NCBI GenBank assembly: GCA_017478515.1
Contig: JAFVDH010000071.1
Span: 1 to 64,000, forward strand
Length of the DNA: 64,000 nucleotides
DNA from: a bacterium
GTDB lineage: Bacteria; Cyanobacteriota; Vampirovibrionia; Gastranaerophilales; Gastranaerophilaceae
Direction: 5' to 3'
Each line of letters begins with the position of its first letter. The stretch's first letter is position 1. The position numbers were made by a program, and so were the translations under genes. Positions 8,934-18,061 of the stretch are shown here, one piece after another. Under the pieces are notes generated by a model, which had not been told where the DNA came from, did no database searches, and worked only from the letters and a program-made list of their open reading frames with translations.

Positions 8934-9166
8934 CTTAGGGTAATTATATACAAGTTCACACAAATAATAAAAATATTATATCTTTATGGAACTTCGTAAA
9001 ATTGTTTATTGAAACAATTACAAGACCTCATTTGTTTGAGTGCGTAAGCACGAGTTAAGAGGGCTGTGATTGAAATTAACGAATTAGAAGTGAAATATCA
9101 AATATGATATTTTATTATTTGTGTAGATATTACCTTATGTAAAATTGTATATAATTATCTAACTTA
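8932..9166. repeat. Inverted-repeat-bounded non-coding element (MITE-like)
   Basis: Two nested inverted pairs bound this stretch. The outer pair is 8932-8953 with 9145-9166 (TTGTATATAATTA shared core). The inner pair is 8958-8981 with 9102-9124 (ACACAAATAATAAAA shared core). The roughly 120-bp interior has no open reading frame. A half copy of the inner arm, ACACAAATAATAAAAATAT, recurs at 49372-49390. This fits a small non-autonomous mobile element or a foldable RNA. The remaining sequence up to the murF start (9167-9308) is AT-rich with nothing recognised. Confidence 0.6.
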
Positions 9167-9308
9167 TTCATATTCACTTACTTCTGGTTTAATGTTTCAT
9201 ATTCTCAAAATAGCAATGTATGCTTGTTTTTGGCTTGCTGAAATAAATATTTTTCATGAATTTTAATTAAAAGATACTTTTTCTCTTGTTTGAAGTAAAA
9301 TTATTTGT

Positions 9309-10640
9309 ATGGAATTAGATTTAAACGAAGTAATAAAAGCGACTGATGCAAAGGTTCTCAAAAACGAAACTAACCTTTCAAAAGTTGGCTTTTCAACAGA
9401 TACAAGAACAATTAAACAGGGCGAAATTTTTGTTCCTATTAAGGGTGAAAATTTCGACGGTGAAAATTTTATCGAAAAAGCATTGGAAAACAATGCAGAG
9501 GGATATTTTACACGTAATGACAAGGTTTTTGAGAATTCAAAAATTGTTTTGAAAGTGGAAGATACTCTTGCTGCATATCTTCAGTCGGCAAAACTATGCA
9601 GAATGAATATTAATCCGAAAGTTATTGCAATTACGGGCAGCAGCGGCAAAACTACCACTAAAGAAATGATGTATTCTATTTGCAATCAAACATTTAAAAC
9701 TCACAAAACCGCTCTAAATCACAATAATGAAATAGGTTTTTGTCAGACGATGTTTGAAATGCCTGAAAATACTGAGGTTTTGATTGTTGAAATGGGTATG
9801 AGAGGTTTTGGTGAAATAGAATTGCTTTCAAAATACGCAGTTCCTGATATTTCCATAATTACAAACGCAGGTACTGCTCATATCGGCAGATTGGGTTCGA
9901 AAGAGAATATTGCAAAGGCAAAGTGCGAAATTACAAAATATCAAAAACCTGACGGAATTTTTATTACTGAAAAAAATCCTATGGTTGAAAATATTGTTGA
10001 ATTTTCGGGTAAAAAAGTGTTCTGTACATTAGATGATGTTGAATTTTTGGAGAAAAAGCCTGATTATACGAAGTTTTCGTACAAGGAAAATATTTTTGAA
10101 CTTAACATAAGCGGTGAGTACAATGTAAAAGATGCAATTGAATGTATAGAGGCTGCATTTGCACTTAATATGGATTTAAAAGACATTCAAAAAGGGCTTA
10201 AAGAATATAAAAATATTGAAAAACGCTTTGAAATAAAGGAAGTTCACGGGTATAAAGTCATTAACGACAGTTATAACGCTAATCCTGACAGCATGAAAGG
10301 ATTTGTAAAAAATGTCTTGGAACTTTATGAAAAACCTGTTTTAGTTCTTGGAAACATGGGTGAACTTGGCGAAAATTCCGAAAAATATCATTACGAAATA
10401 GGAGAATATATTAATACTTTAAGCAAAAAAGACGTTATTATTTTAACGGTCGGAGATTTAGCGTTAAAAATCTCAGAGGCTTTGTCAACAGAGATTAAAA
10501 CACAAAATTTTCAAAATACCTCCGATTTGACTCGTTACATTCTTGCTAATATAGATAAAAGTTATACAATATTTTTAAAGGCTTCACGTTCAGAAAAATT
10601 TGAAGACATAATAAAAATGTTAGAAGGAGATATTCTATGA
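9309..10640 (+). CDS. murF: UDP-MurNAc-tripeptide--D-alanyl-D-alanine ligase
   Basis: MurF adds D-Ala-D-Ala to UDP-MurNAc-tripeptide, completing the cytoplasmic peptidoglycan precursor at the cost of ATP. The 443-residue length is typical. The N-terminal substrate domain includes STDTRTIKQGEIFVPIKG (about 29-46). The Mur-ligase P-loop GSSGKTTTKEMM is near residue 110. The central domain carries the NHNNEIG motif, and the C-terminal domain has NDSYNANPDSM near 322-332. It is the first gene of a seven-gene run and overlaps mraY by 4 nt (ATGA), which suggests translational coupling. No good ribosome-binding site is visible before its ATG. Confidence 0.96.
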   Translation: MELDLNEVIKATDAKVLKNETNLSKVGFSTDTRTIKQGEIFVPIKGENFDGENFIEKALENNAEGYFTRNDKVFENSKIVLKVEDTLAAYLQSAKLCRMNINPKVIAITGSSGKTTTKEMMYSICNQTFKTHKTALNHNNEIGFCQTMFEMPENTEVLIVEMGMRGFGEIELLSKYAVPDISIITNAGTAHIGRLGSKENIAKAKCEITKYQKPDGIFITEKNPMVENIVEFSGKKVFCTLDDVEFLEKKPDYTKFSYKENIFELNISGEYNVKDAIECIEAAFALNMDLKDIQKGLKEYKNIEKRFEIKEVHGYKVINDSYNANPDSMKGFVKNVLELYEKPVLVLGNMGELGENSEKYHYEIGEYINTLSKKDVIILTVGDLALKISEALSTEIKTQNFQNTSDLTRYILANIDKSYTIFLKASRSEKFEDIIKMLEGDIL

Positions 10641-11620
10641 TAATGATAACGGTGGCTATGCTGCTGGGGTTGATATTATGTTTGCTTTTAGGCGTTCCTT
10701 ATGTGGATATCGTTAAAAAGAAAATGTTTAATCAGCATGTTAAAGATGTTGTGGCTGAACAGCATAAAGCAAAAGACGGTACACCTACTACGGGCGGTAT
10801 TTTTATTTTTGCCGCTATTGTTATTGCTTCGGTTACTACTCTTATGCTGGCTCAAAAACTCACTACTACTGCTTTGATTGTATTAATTACTCTGTTTTTC
10901 TATGCTTTAATCGGATTTCAGGATGATTACATTAAAATTAAGAACAAAGAAAATGACGGAATTAGTGCAAGAGGAAAATTTTTAAGACAAGTTTTAATAG
11001 CACTTTTGCCCGCAATTTTTGTTATGTATTTAAAGGGTGATGCGTCAACTTATTTAAACTTCGGGTTTTGGCATTTTAATATCGGATGGTTGTATCCTGT
11101 ATTTGTTGTTTTTGTGCTTACGGGTGCATCAAATGCGGTTAATTTAACTGACGGATTGGACGGTTTGGCTGCCTCTTGCGGAGTTTTTGCATTTTTAGCT
11201 TGTACTTTTATTGCTTATTATATGGGTGAACACGAAGTTTCTATTATTTCTGCGACGGTTGTCGGAGCTTTAATCGGGTTTCTTAAATATAACAAACCTA
11301 AGGCTCAAATTTTTATGGGTGATACAGGGTCTTTAGCTTTGGGCGGACTTTTGGGCACTCTTGCCGTTATCGGCAAATTTGAGTTATGGCTTATACCTAT
11401 CGGAATTGTCTTTATTTGCGAAACTTTATCTGTTATGTTACAGGTTTTGAGTTTTAAAACAACAGGCAAAAGAATTTTTAAGATGTCTCCTATTCATCAC
11501 CATTTTGAACTTTGCGGATGGAGTGAAAAACGTATAGTTGTTACTTTTGCTCTTGTTTCTGCAATATTTTCTATTATCGCAATTATTTTTTCTTATTTAT
11601 TTTTTAGAGGTTTAATTTAA
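10637..11620 (+). CDS. mraY: Phospho-N-acetylmuramoyl-pentapeptide-transferase
   Basis: MraY transfers phospho-MurNAc-pentapeptide to undecaprenyl phosphate, making lipid I in the inner membrane. The protein has 327 residues and about ten hydrophobic segments. Family motifs are present: TPTTGGIF near residue 50, the aspartate pair in FQDDYIK near 95, NLTDGLDGLA near 170-180, and the C-terminal MSPIHHHFELCGW near 285. The start overlaps murF, and an AGAAGGAGATATT ribosome-binding site lies inside the murF 3' end. It shares one base with the murD start, so expression is probably coupled. Confidence 0.97.
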   Translation: MIMITVAMLLGLILCLLLGVPYVDIVKKKMFNQHVKDVVAEQHKAKDGTPTTGGIFIFAAIVIASVTTLMLAQKLTTTALIVLITLFFYALIGFQDDYIKIKNKENDGISARGKFLRQVLIALLPAIFVMYLKGDASTYLNFGFWHFNIGWLYPVFVVFVLTGASNAVNLTDGLDGLAASCGVFAFLACTFIAYYMGEHEVSIISATVVGALIGFLKYNKPKAQIFMGDTGSLALGGLLGTLAVIGKFELWLIPIGIVFICETLSVMLQVLSFKTTGKRIFKMSPIHHHFELCGWSEKRIVVTFALVSAIFSIIAIIFSYLFFRGLI

Positions 11621-12963
11621 TGAAAACAAATTGGTTTGATAAAAAAGTTTTAATTTTAGGATTGTCAAAAAGCGGTATTTCTGCGGCAAAGTACTTAAAC
11701 AATAAAGGTGCGGATGTTTATATAACAGAAATAAATGAAGTTGAGCAAGAAAAATACCAAGAACTTTTGGATTTGGGTATAAAAGTGGAAACGGGCAAGC
11801 ATAGCGATGAATTTATAAAAGATTGTTATCTTGCAATTACCAGTCCCGGAATTCCGCCTCATACAGAAATTTTTAACCGTTTGAAAGATGAAAAAGTTCC
11901 TGTTATTTCTGAAGTGGAACTGGCTTACAAAGAGTCTCTAAAACCGTTTATTGCAATTACGGGAACTAACGGAAAAACAACCACAACATCTCTTACGGCT
12001 CATATTCTTAAAGAAGAATATAAAGCGGAAGCGTGCGGAAATATTGGACTTCCGCCTTGTGATTTGCTAAATAATGATTTGGATTATTTTGTGCTTGAAG
12101 TCAGCTCGTTCCAACTGCATTACAGCGATGCTTTTCAGGCTCAAATTGCTTGCTGGTTAAACTTTACTCCTGACCATGTTAACTGGCATGGAAGTCTTGA
12201 AAATTATTTCAATGACAAGGCTAAATTGTTTAAGTTCCCACAAGCACCTGCTTTTGCAGTTTTAAACGCAAAAGATGAAAAACTTGTTGAATTTAGCAGT
12301 CAATGTCCGTCTACTATATTTTTCTTCGGTGAAAAAAGAGGCGAAAATGCTTGTTATATTGAAAATAACGTACTATTATTCTCCAGAAACGGTAAAGTTG
12401 AAAAAATTATCGACATAAAAGAAATTCCTTTAATCGGTGAACATAATTATCAAAACGTTATGTGTGCGGTTATTTGTGCAAAACTTGTCGGTGTTTCTAA
12501 CGAAAATATCGTTAATGCCATAAAATCGTTTAAAGTTCCTGCTCACAGGTTTGAGTTTGTAACTGAAAAAAACGGAATAAAATTCTATAACGATTCAAAG
12601 GCTACAAATCCTGAATCATCAATCGTTGCAATAAATTCTTTTAATAATGGCGAAAATGTTGTTTTAATTGCGGGCGGCAGAGATAAAAATACTGATTTGA
12701 AAGAATTCTGTGAGGCCGTTAAAAATCACATAACAAGTGTTGTTTTAATAGGGGAGGCAGCTGACAGATTTGAAGAAAATTTGAGAAATGCAGGATTTGA
12801 TAATATTTTCAGAGAAGAAACTTTTGAGGGTTCTATCGATAAATCTGTTGCTTTAAACCCTGAAGTTGTATTGTTATCACCTGCGTGTGCAAGTTTTGAT
12901 ATGTTTAGCGGATATGAACAAAGAGGAGATGTGTTTAAGGATTATGTCTTATCCAAAGTATAG
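11620..12963 (+). CDS. murD: UDP-N-acetylmuramoyl-L-alanine--D-glutamate ligase
   Basis: MurD adds D-glutamate to UDP-MurNAc-L-Ala in the cytoplasm. The 447-residue protein begins with a Rossmann-like UDP-binding domain (VLILGLSKSGISAAKYL, about 10-26). The ATP-binding GTNGKTTTTS is near 113-122, and the central motif LEVSSFQLH is near 158-166. The C-terminal domain includes FYNDSKATNPESS near 322-334 and AGGRDKNTD near 350-358, both typical of MurD. It overlaps ftsW by 20 nt, so the cluster is very compact. Confidence is high. Confidence 0.97.
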   Translation: MKTNWFDKKVLILGLSKSGISAAKYLNNKGADVYITEINEVEQEKYQELLDLGIKVETGKHSDEFIKDCYLAITSPGIPPHTEIFNRLKDEKVPVISEVELAYKESLKPFIAITGTNGKTTTTSLTAHILKEEYKAEACGNIGLPPCDLLNNDLDYFVLEVSSFQLHYSDAFQAQIACWLNFTPDHVNWHGSLENYFNDKAKLFKFPQAPAFAVLNAKDEKLVEFSSQCPSTIFFFGEKRGENACYIENNVLLFSRNGKVEKIIDIKEIPLIGEHNYQNVMCAVICAKLVGVSNENIVNAIKSFKVPAHRFEFVTEKNGIKFYNDSKATNPESSIVAINSFNNGENVVLIAGGRDKNTDLKEFCEAVKNHITSVVLIGEAADRFEENLRNAGFDNIFREETFEGSIDKSVALNPEVVLLSPACASFDMFSGYEQRGDVFKDYVLSKV

Positions 12964-14137
12964 TAATAGAAAACAGTATTCTCCGAGATACAGCGTAATG
13001 ATTTCACCTCCGGATAAAGTTTTGATGGTGGTTGTTGCGTTTCTTGTTATTATCGGCTTGATGTCTATATTTTCCGCCAGTGCACCTAAGTGTATTGAGG
13101 CAGGAATTAATCCTTTGAAATTTGTTGCACAACAATTTGTTTTTATGATTTTTGGTATTTTGGGTATAAAGTTTTTTGCAAATTATGACTACAAAAATCT
13201 TGTACCTTGGACTATGATTGTGTCAATTATAGTAATATTTTTACTCGCTCTTGTCGGATTGACGCCTTTGGGGCTTACTGTTAATAACTCCACCAGATGG
13301 CTTGCTTTAGGGCCGTTAAGTTTTCAGCCGTCTGAGTTTGCAAAGCTTGCTGTAGTATTACTTCTTGCAAGTGCATTTTATAAAAATCCCAAAATAACAA
13401 ATCAAAAAATGGTCTATTTTTTCCCCATTTTGATAATGGTTTTGTTTATTTTTAAACAGCCTAACTTATCGATGGTAATTTTGTTGGGAATGACTTCTTT
13501 AATAATGTGGCTTAGTGCAGGCGGGCCTTTGAAAGCGGCTATGGTTACCATTTTCGGCGGCGGCGGATTTGTTGCATTGAATATTTTTACTGCCCTTAAC
13601 GGCATGTGGTCTTTATTAAAGCCGTATCAGCTGACTCGTATTACTACATGGTTAAATCCTGAACTCGATTCTCAAGGGGCGGGATATCAAATTGTCCAAT
13701 CCTTAACTGCTTTTGCAACAGGCGGATTTTTCGGTGTCGGGTTTGGAAATTCTAAACAAAAACTCTTTTGGCTGCCTGAGTCTCATACTGACTTTATTTA
13801 TTCCGTCATCGGAGAAGAATTGGGATTTATCGGGTGTGTACTTGTTATAGGATTGTTTTGGACATTTATACATCGTGGTTTGGTTATTGCATCAAGATGC
13901 CCTGATATGTACGGAAAGTTACTTGCTGTAGGAATTACCTTTTCTATCGGATTTCAGGCCTTTTTAAATATATCGGTAACATGTTCGTTCTTACCTGCAA
14001 CCGGTGTTCCGCTTCCGTTTATAAGCTACGGCGGGTCATCTCTTATGGTAACATTATGGATGATTGGAATTTTGTTGAATATTTCTAAAAAACGTATAAA
14101 AAGAATAAGGGAAAATACTAATGTCAGATACATCTAA
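12944..14137 (+). CDS. ftsW: Lipid II polymerase / cell division protein FtsW
   Basis: This is a SEDS-family glycosyltransferase that polymerises lipid II at the division septum. The start chosen is the ATG at 12944 (MSYPKYSN), preceded by AAGG; longer upstream frames run inside murD. It has about ten membrane segments and the SEDS signatures FQPSEFAKLA, LPESHTDFIYSVIGEELGF and PLPFISYGGSS. Its position between murD and murG favours FtsW over RodA. A start at MISPPDKV (12998) is possible but has no ribosome-binding site. It overlaps murG by 17 nt. Confidence 0.93.
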   Translation: MSYPKYSNRKQYSPRYSVMISPPDKVLMVVVAFLVIIGLMSIFSASAPKCIEAGINPLKFVAQQFVFMIFGILGIKFFANYDYKNLVPWTMIVSIIVIFLLALVGLTPLGLTVNNSTRWLALGPLSFQPSEFAKLAVVLLLASAFYKNPKITNQKMVYFFPILIMVLFIFKQPNLSMVILLGMTSLIMWLSAGGPLKAAMVTIFGGGGFVALNIFTALNGMWSLLKPYQLTRITTWLNPELDSQGAGYQIVQSLTAFATGGFFGVGFGNSKQKLFWLPESHTDFIYSVIGEELGFIGCVLVIGLFWTFIHRGLVIASRCPDMYGKLLAVGITFSIGFQAFLNISVTCSFLPATGVPLPFISYGGSSLMVTLWMIGILLNISKKRIKRIRENTNVRYI

Positions 14138-15281
14138 AGGAAATAAAAAATATACTTATTTTATAACAGGCGGCGGTACGGGAGGCCATATTTATCCTGC
14201 AATGGCCGTTTGCGAGGCTTTGAAAAATGACGAAGAAACAAAAGATATTTTTTATATCGGTAATCCTAAAAATCTTGAGTATGACATAGTTAAAAAAGCA
14301 GGATTTAAATTTTTGCCTATAAAAGTTTCGGCTATGCCGAGAAGATTAAGTTTCGGGCTTGTTAAATGGGCATTTGAACTTGAACTTGCAAACTGGAAAG
14401 CACTTTTTTATTTGTTAAAATACAAACCTGACAGCATATTGGGAACAGGCGGGTATGTCAGTGCTCCGACACTTTTTGCGGCAAGTATAATTAAAAAACC
14501 GTTTATGATACATGATTGTGATATTCATCCCGGAGTGGTTACAAAATCCGTTGCTCCTTTGGCAAAAGCAGTTTCTCTTGCGTTTGAAGACAGTCAGCAG
14601 TTTATTAATGCTCGCAAGTTTTTTATTAACGGTAACCCTATAAGAAAAACTTTTAAAGAACTTTCAAAGGTTGATGCAAGACTTAATCTGGGATTGGAAA
14701 ATAAAAAAACAATCTGCATAATGGGCGGTTCGCAGGGTGCAAAATCTATCAATAATGCCGCTGTTGAAATTTTGAAAGATTTATCTCAAAAATATAATGT
14801 TCAGGTTATTTTTCAAACAGGTAAAAAAAATTATGATAATTGTATTCAAAAATTAAAAGAACTTTATCCTGAATACGAAAATGATAAAAATTTAATTGTA
14901 AAACCGTATTTTGACGATATGGCAACAGTGTTAAAAGCAAGTGATATAGCGGTATCGAGGGCAGGTTCATTGAGTTTGTCGGAAATTTGTGCCTGTGGTA
15001 TTGCACCGATTTTAGTTCCGTATCCTTTTGCAGCTGCTGACCACCAACGCAAAAACGCTAAAGCAATGCTTCATAAAGAGGCTTGTATTTACATCGAAGA
15101 TGCGGATGTTAACCCTCAATCTTTAATGAAATTTTTGTCATTTTTAATCGAAAATCCTGATAAATTAGACTTGTTACAAACAAATACAAGAAAATTGGCA
15201 AAATATGATTCCACTGAAAGAATAGTAAGACAATTGAAAAGTATAGCAAAATGGAAAATAAAACGTACGAAAAAGCGTTAG
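14121..15281 (+). CDS. murG: UDP-GlcNAc--undecaprenyl-PP-MurNAc-pentapeptide GlcNAc transferase
   Basis: MurG adds GlcNAc to lipid I on the inner face of the membrane, giving lipid II. The 386-residue GT-B protein starts with the diagnostic glycine-rich loop FITGGGTGGHIYPAMAV (about 14-30). A second loop, GTGGYVSAPT, is near residue 111. The C-terminal UDP-GlcNAc site has MGGSQGAKSINNA near 201 and VSRAGSLSLSEICACG near 280. The last ten residues are strongly basic (Lys/Arg). The gene overlaps both ftsW (17 nt) and folC (31 nt). Confidence 0.96.
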   Translation: MSDTSKGNKKYTYFITGGGTGGHIYPAMAVCEALKNDEETKDIFYIGNPKNLEYDIVKKAGFKFLPIKVSAMPRRLSFGLVKWAFELELANWKALFYLLKYKPDSILGTGGYVSAPTLFAASIIKKPFMIHDCDIHPGVVTKSVAPLAKAVSLAFEDSQQFINARKFFINGNPIRKTFKELSKVDARLNLGLENKKTICIMGGSQGAKSINNAAVEILKDLSQKYNVQVIFQTGKKNYDNCIQKLKELYPEYENDKNLIVKPYFDDMATVLKASDIAVSRAGSLSLSEICACGIAPILVPYPFAAADHQRKNAKAMLHKEACIYIEDADVNPQSLMKFLSFLIENPDKLDLLQTNTRKLAKYDSTERIVRQLKSIAKWKIKRTKKR

Positions 15282-16402
15282 AATTATTAACTTCGCAGGG
15301 AAAATTCTATATAAATCTCGGGCTTGAAAGAATAGAAAAAATATTGGAACTTCTTGATAACCCGCATAAACATATGAAATTTATTCATGTTGCAGGAACT
15401 AACGGAAAAGGTTCTGTTTGTGCAATTTTGAATTCCATATTTATTCATGCCGGATACAAAACAGGTTTGTACACAAGCCCTCATGTGTTTGAATATACCG
15501 AACGAATAAAAATTAACGATAAAGAAATTTCTAAAGAATATTTTGCCGAAAAAATATTTGAAATAGAAGACATCGCAAAGAAAAACGGTATCCATCTTAC
15601 AGAATTTGAAATTTTAACAGCAATATCCTTTTTGTATTTTAAGGAAAATAACTGCGATATTGTCATTTTGGAAACAGGTTTGGGCGGAAGATTTGATGCG
15701 ACAAATGTTATAACTTCGCCGCTTTGCTCAATTATAACGTCAATAAGCTTTGACCACACGGAAAGGCTTGGAAATACAATTGAAGAAATAGCTTTTGAAA
15801 AAGCTGGAATAATTAAAAATGCACCTGTAGTTGTTCAAAAAAGCAACAGAGGGTTTGAAACTATTAAAGAAATTGCAGGCAAAAATCTTGTTATAGCAAC
15901 AAATTATCAATTTGATGATTTAAGTTTAAAAGGAGTTCATCAGGTTGAAAATATGGGGCTTGCTTTGAGTGCGGTTAATCTTATTTTGCCAAATATAAAG
16001 ATAACTACTGTAAGAGAGGCTTTGAGAGATGTTCATCATAAGTTTAGATTTGAAATATTTGAAGATAAAAAATTAATTGTTGATGCGGGTCATAATCCCG
16101 ACGGGATAAGAGTTTTAAGAGAAAGCTTAAATTCATATTTCCCTAACCAAAATTTTAGATTTGTCTTCGGATGTTTGAAAAATAAGGATTATAAACAAAT
16201 GCTTTCAAATCTTGTAAAAGATGGTGATGAAATTTATTTTTATCATTATAATAATCCTAATTCTGTTGAAGTTAATGAACTTCAACAGTATTGTCCGATA
16301 AAATCTTCGGAATTTACGGACGGCGAAATAATAAAACCCGATAAATGGAATATTATCTGCGGTTCTATTTACATGATTGCAGAAATTTTATCTAAAGTAT
16401 AG
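15251..16402 (+). CDS. folC: Bifunctional folylpolyglutamate / dihydrofolate synthase
   Basis: FolC ligates glutamate to dihydropteroate and/or reduced folates using ATP, and is structurally a Mur-ligase relative. The 383-residue protein has the P-loop AGTNGKGSVCAIL near residues 48-60, the YTSPHVFEYTERI motif near 75-87, and GLGGRFDATNV near 142-152. The C-terminal domain has VDAGHNPDGIR near 276-286. It begins inside murG, whose usual downstream neighbour murC is not present here. Whether it makes dihydrofolate, polyglutamates or both cannot be told from the sequence. Confidence 0.92.
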   Translation: MENKTYEKALELLTSQGKFYINLGLERIEKILELLDNPHKHMKFIHVAGTNGKGSVCAILNSIFIHAGYKTGLYTSPHVFEYTERIKINDKEISKEYFAEKIFEIEDIAKKNGIHLTEFEILTAISFLYFKENNCDIVILETGLGGRFDATNVITSPLCSIITSISFDHTERLGNTIEEIAFEKAGIIKNAPVVVQKSNRGFETIKEIAGKNLVIATNYQFDDLSLKGVHQVENMGLALSAVNLILPNIKITTVREALRDVHHKFRFEIFEDKKLIVDAGHNPDGIRVLRESLNSYFPNQNFRFVFGCLKNKDYKQMLSNLVKDGDEIYFYHYNNPNSVEVNELQQYCPIKSSEFTDGEIIKPDKWNIICGSIYMIAEILSKV

Positions 16403-16424
16403 AATTTATTTTAAAAGAGGTTTT

Positions 16425-17411
16425 ATGTTTGATAGCTTAAAATTACTCATAAGTTTAAAAAATTTTTTTAAAAGATTTAATCGCAAGGTTATATCTCCAA
16501 GTTATAATGAATTATTAAATAAAATAGAACAACAAAATATAAAGATTGGAGATTTATATAACAAAATTGAAGGATTAAAAATAACACTTGAAACCTGTAT
16601 AGATGTGACAAAAAGTCCAAAAGCAACAGGCCTTTTACGTAAATTACAGGAAGCAGATACACTTGCATTAAAGATTTTTCATAAATTTTGTATAAAAAAT
16701 AGTCTTACATACTGGCTTGATGGAGGAACATTGCTCGGTGCAATAAGACATAATGGTTTTATTCCCTGGGACGATGATATTGATATTGCAATGCCAAGAG
16801 AATATTACGAAAAAATAAGACAAAATTTATACAAAGAACTCGAATATTTGGGTTTTAAAGTTGATGAGGGTGTTCATTTTTACTATCCAGTTTTAAGACT
16901 AATTTATAAATCTTCTAATATAATGATTGATTTATGGCCATTTGAAAATTATTATCAGGAAACTGGTGAAACAGAATTAAAAAATAACATACACAAATGT
17001 AATATTGCTTTTCAAGATACTTATTCTTTTAAAAATTTTAAAGAAAGCTTAAGTGAATTTCCAATTGAAGAATTGCTTCAATTACAAAACGAAATAGTAA
17101 ATAAAAATAATAAGCCTGCTAAAAAAGGATATTTATACAATGGTTGTGAAGCTGTTACCTATGGTAAACCAAAAATTTATAAATATGATTGGATATATCC
17201 TTTAAAAAAGCATATATTTGAAGATACTGAACTTTTTATTCCAAATAATTATGATGCTTATCTACAATGTTTGTATGGTGATTATATGAAACTACCAGAT
17301 TTTTCTGATAAGGAAATGAGGGCTCACAGTCTGATCATACAAAATTTGGAAAAATATCCATTAAAAGATTTTATAGAACAGCTTAATATAACTTTTGATA
17401 ACTATAAATAA
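16425..17411 (+). CDS. LicD-family nucleotidyltransferase/phosphotransferase
   Basis: The start is set at MFDSLKLL, 9 nt after an AAAAGAGG ribosome-binding site; an earlier in-frame ATG lies inside folC. The LicD core is near residues 92-125: WLDGGTLLGAIRHNGFIPW followed by DDDIDIAMP, which holds the metal-binding acidic cluster. LicD enzymes add phosphocholine or other phospho-substituents to surface glycans. The N-terminal 65 residues are basic with a short coiled coil, perhaps for membrane association. It is the last gene of the cell-wall run, 22 nt after folC, which suggests a role in decorating the envelope. The substrate is unknown. Confidence 0.85.
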   Translation: MFDSLKLLISLKNFFKRFNRKVISPSYNELLNKIEQQNIKIGDLYNKIEGLKITLETCIDVTKSPKATGLLRKLQEADTLALKIFHKFCIKNSLTYWLDGGTLLGAIRHNGFIPWDDDIDIAMPREYYEKIRQNLYKELEYLGFKVDEGVHFYYPVLRLIYKSSNIMIDLWPFENYYQETGETELKNNIHKCNIAFQDTYSFKNFKESLSEFPIEELLQLQNEIVNKNNKPAKKGYLYNGCEAVTYGKPKIYKYDWIYPLKKHIFEDTELFIPNNYDAYLQCLYGDYMKLPDFSDKEMRAHSLIIQNLEKYPLKDFIEQLNITFDNYK

Positions 17412-17455
17412 TAAAAATTTTATTTTTGGTATAATAAAAAGAAAAGGAGTTTATT

Positions 17456-17956
17456 ATGGCTAAAGATTGCAGTTTTGATGTGGTATCGGAATTTGATAAA
17501 CAAGAGCTTGTTAATGCTGTTGACCAAGTTAAGAGAGATATTTCATCAAGATTTGATTTGAAAGATTCTAATTCTGATATAGTTTTAGACGGTGACAAAA
17601 CTATTACTATCACAACTTGTGATGATATGAAATTGAGAAATATATACGATATTTTACAATCAAAAGTTGTAAAAAGAGGTTTGAGTATAAAAATTCTTGA
17701 CCCTCAACCTGTAGAAAACGCTCTTGGCGGGAATGTAAGACAGGTTTATAAGTTAAGAAAAGGTTTATCTCAAGAACTTGCCAAAACAATTGTTGCTGAT
17801 ATTAAGGCTTCTAAATTAAAAGTTCAGGCCTCTATTCAGGGTGAACAGGTTCGTGTAAGCGGCAAAGATAAAGATGAGTTACAAGAAGTTATTAAAATGC
17901 TTCGCTCTAACGAAGATAAATATAACTACCCGCTACAATTCGGCAACTACAGATAA
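17456..17956 (+). CDS. yajQ: YajQ-family nucleotide-binding protein
   Basis: This 166-residue protein matches the YajQ/UPF0234 family along its full length. It begins CSFDVVSEFDKQELVNAVDQ and has the conserved SRFDLK motif near residue 36, then GLSQELAKTIV and VRVSGKDKDELQEV in the second half. Family members fold as two ferredoxin-like domains. In some bacteria they bind cyclic di-GMP or nucleotides, but the role here is unknown. An AAAAGGAG ribosome-binding site lies 7 nt before the ATG. It is separated from licD by 44 nt and probably has its own promoter. Confidence 0.93.
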   Translation: MAKDCSFDVVSEFDKQELVNAVDQVKRDISSRFDLKDSNSDIVLDGDKTITITTCDDMKLRNIYDILQSKVVKRGLSIKILDPQPVENALGGNVRQVYKLRKGLSQELAKTIVADIKASKLKVQASIQGEQVRVSGKDKDELQEVIKMLRSNEDKYNYPLQFGNYR

Positions 17957-18061
17957 AATTGAACAATATAACAATATTAATCAGAGAAATGTAGGCATGG
18001 TTTAATTATATAACTATAAAATGCAGTTAAGGGCTATGTCTTTTTCTGATTATTATTTGTT

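Noticed and set aside
12866-12943. Longer N-terminus for FtsW
   Set aside because: The added residues lie inside murD in another frame, have many Cys and Met residues and no ribosome-binding site.
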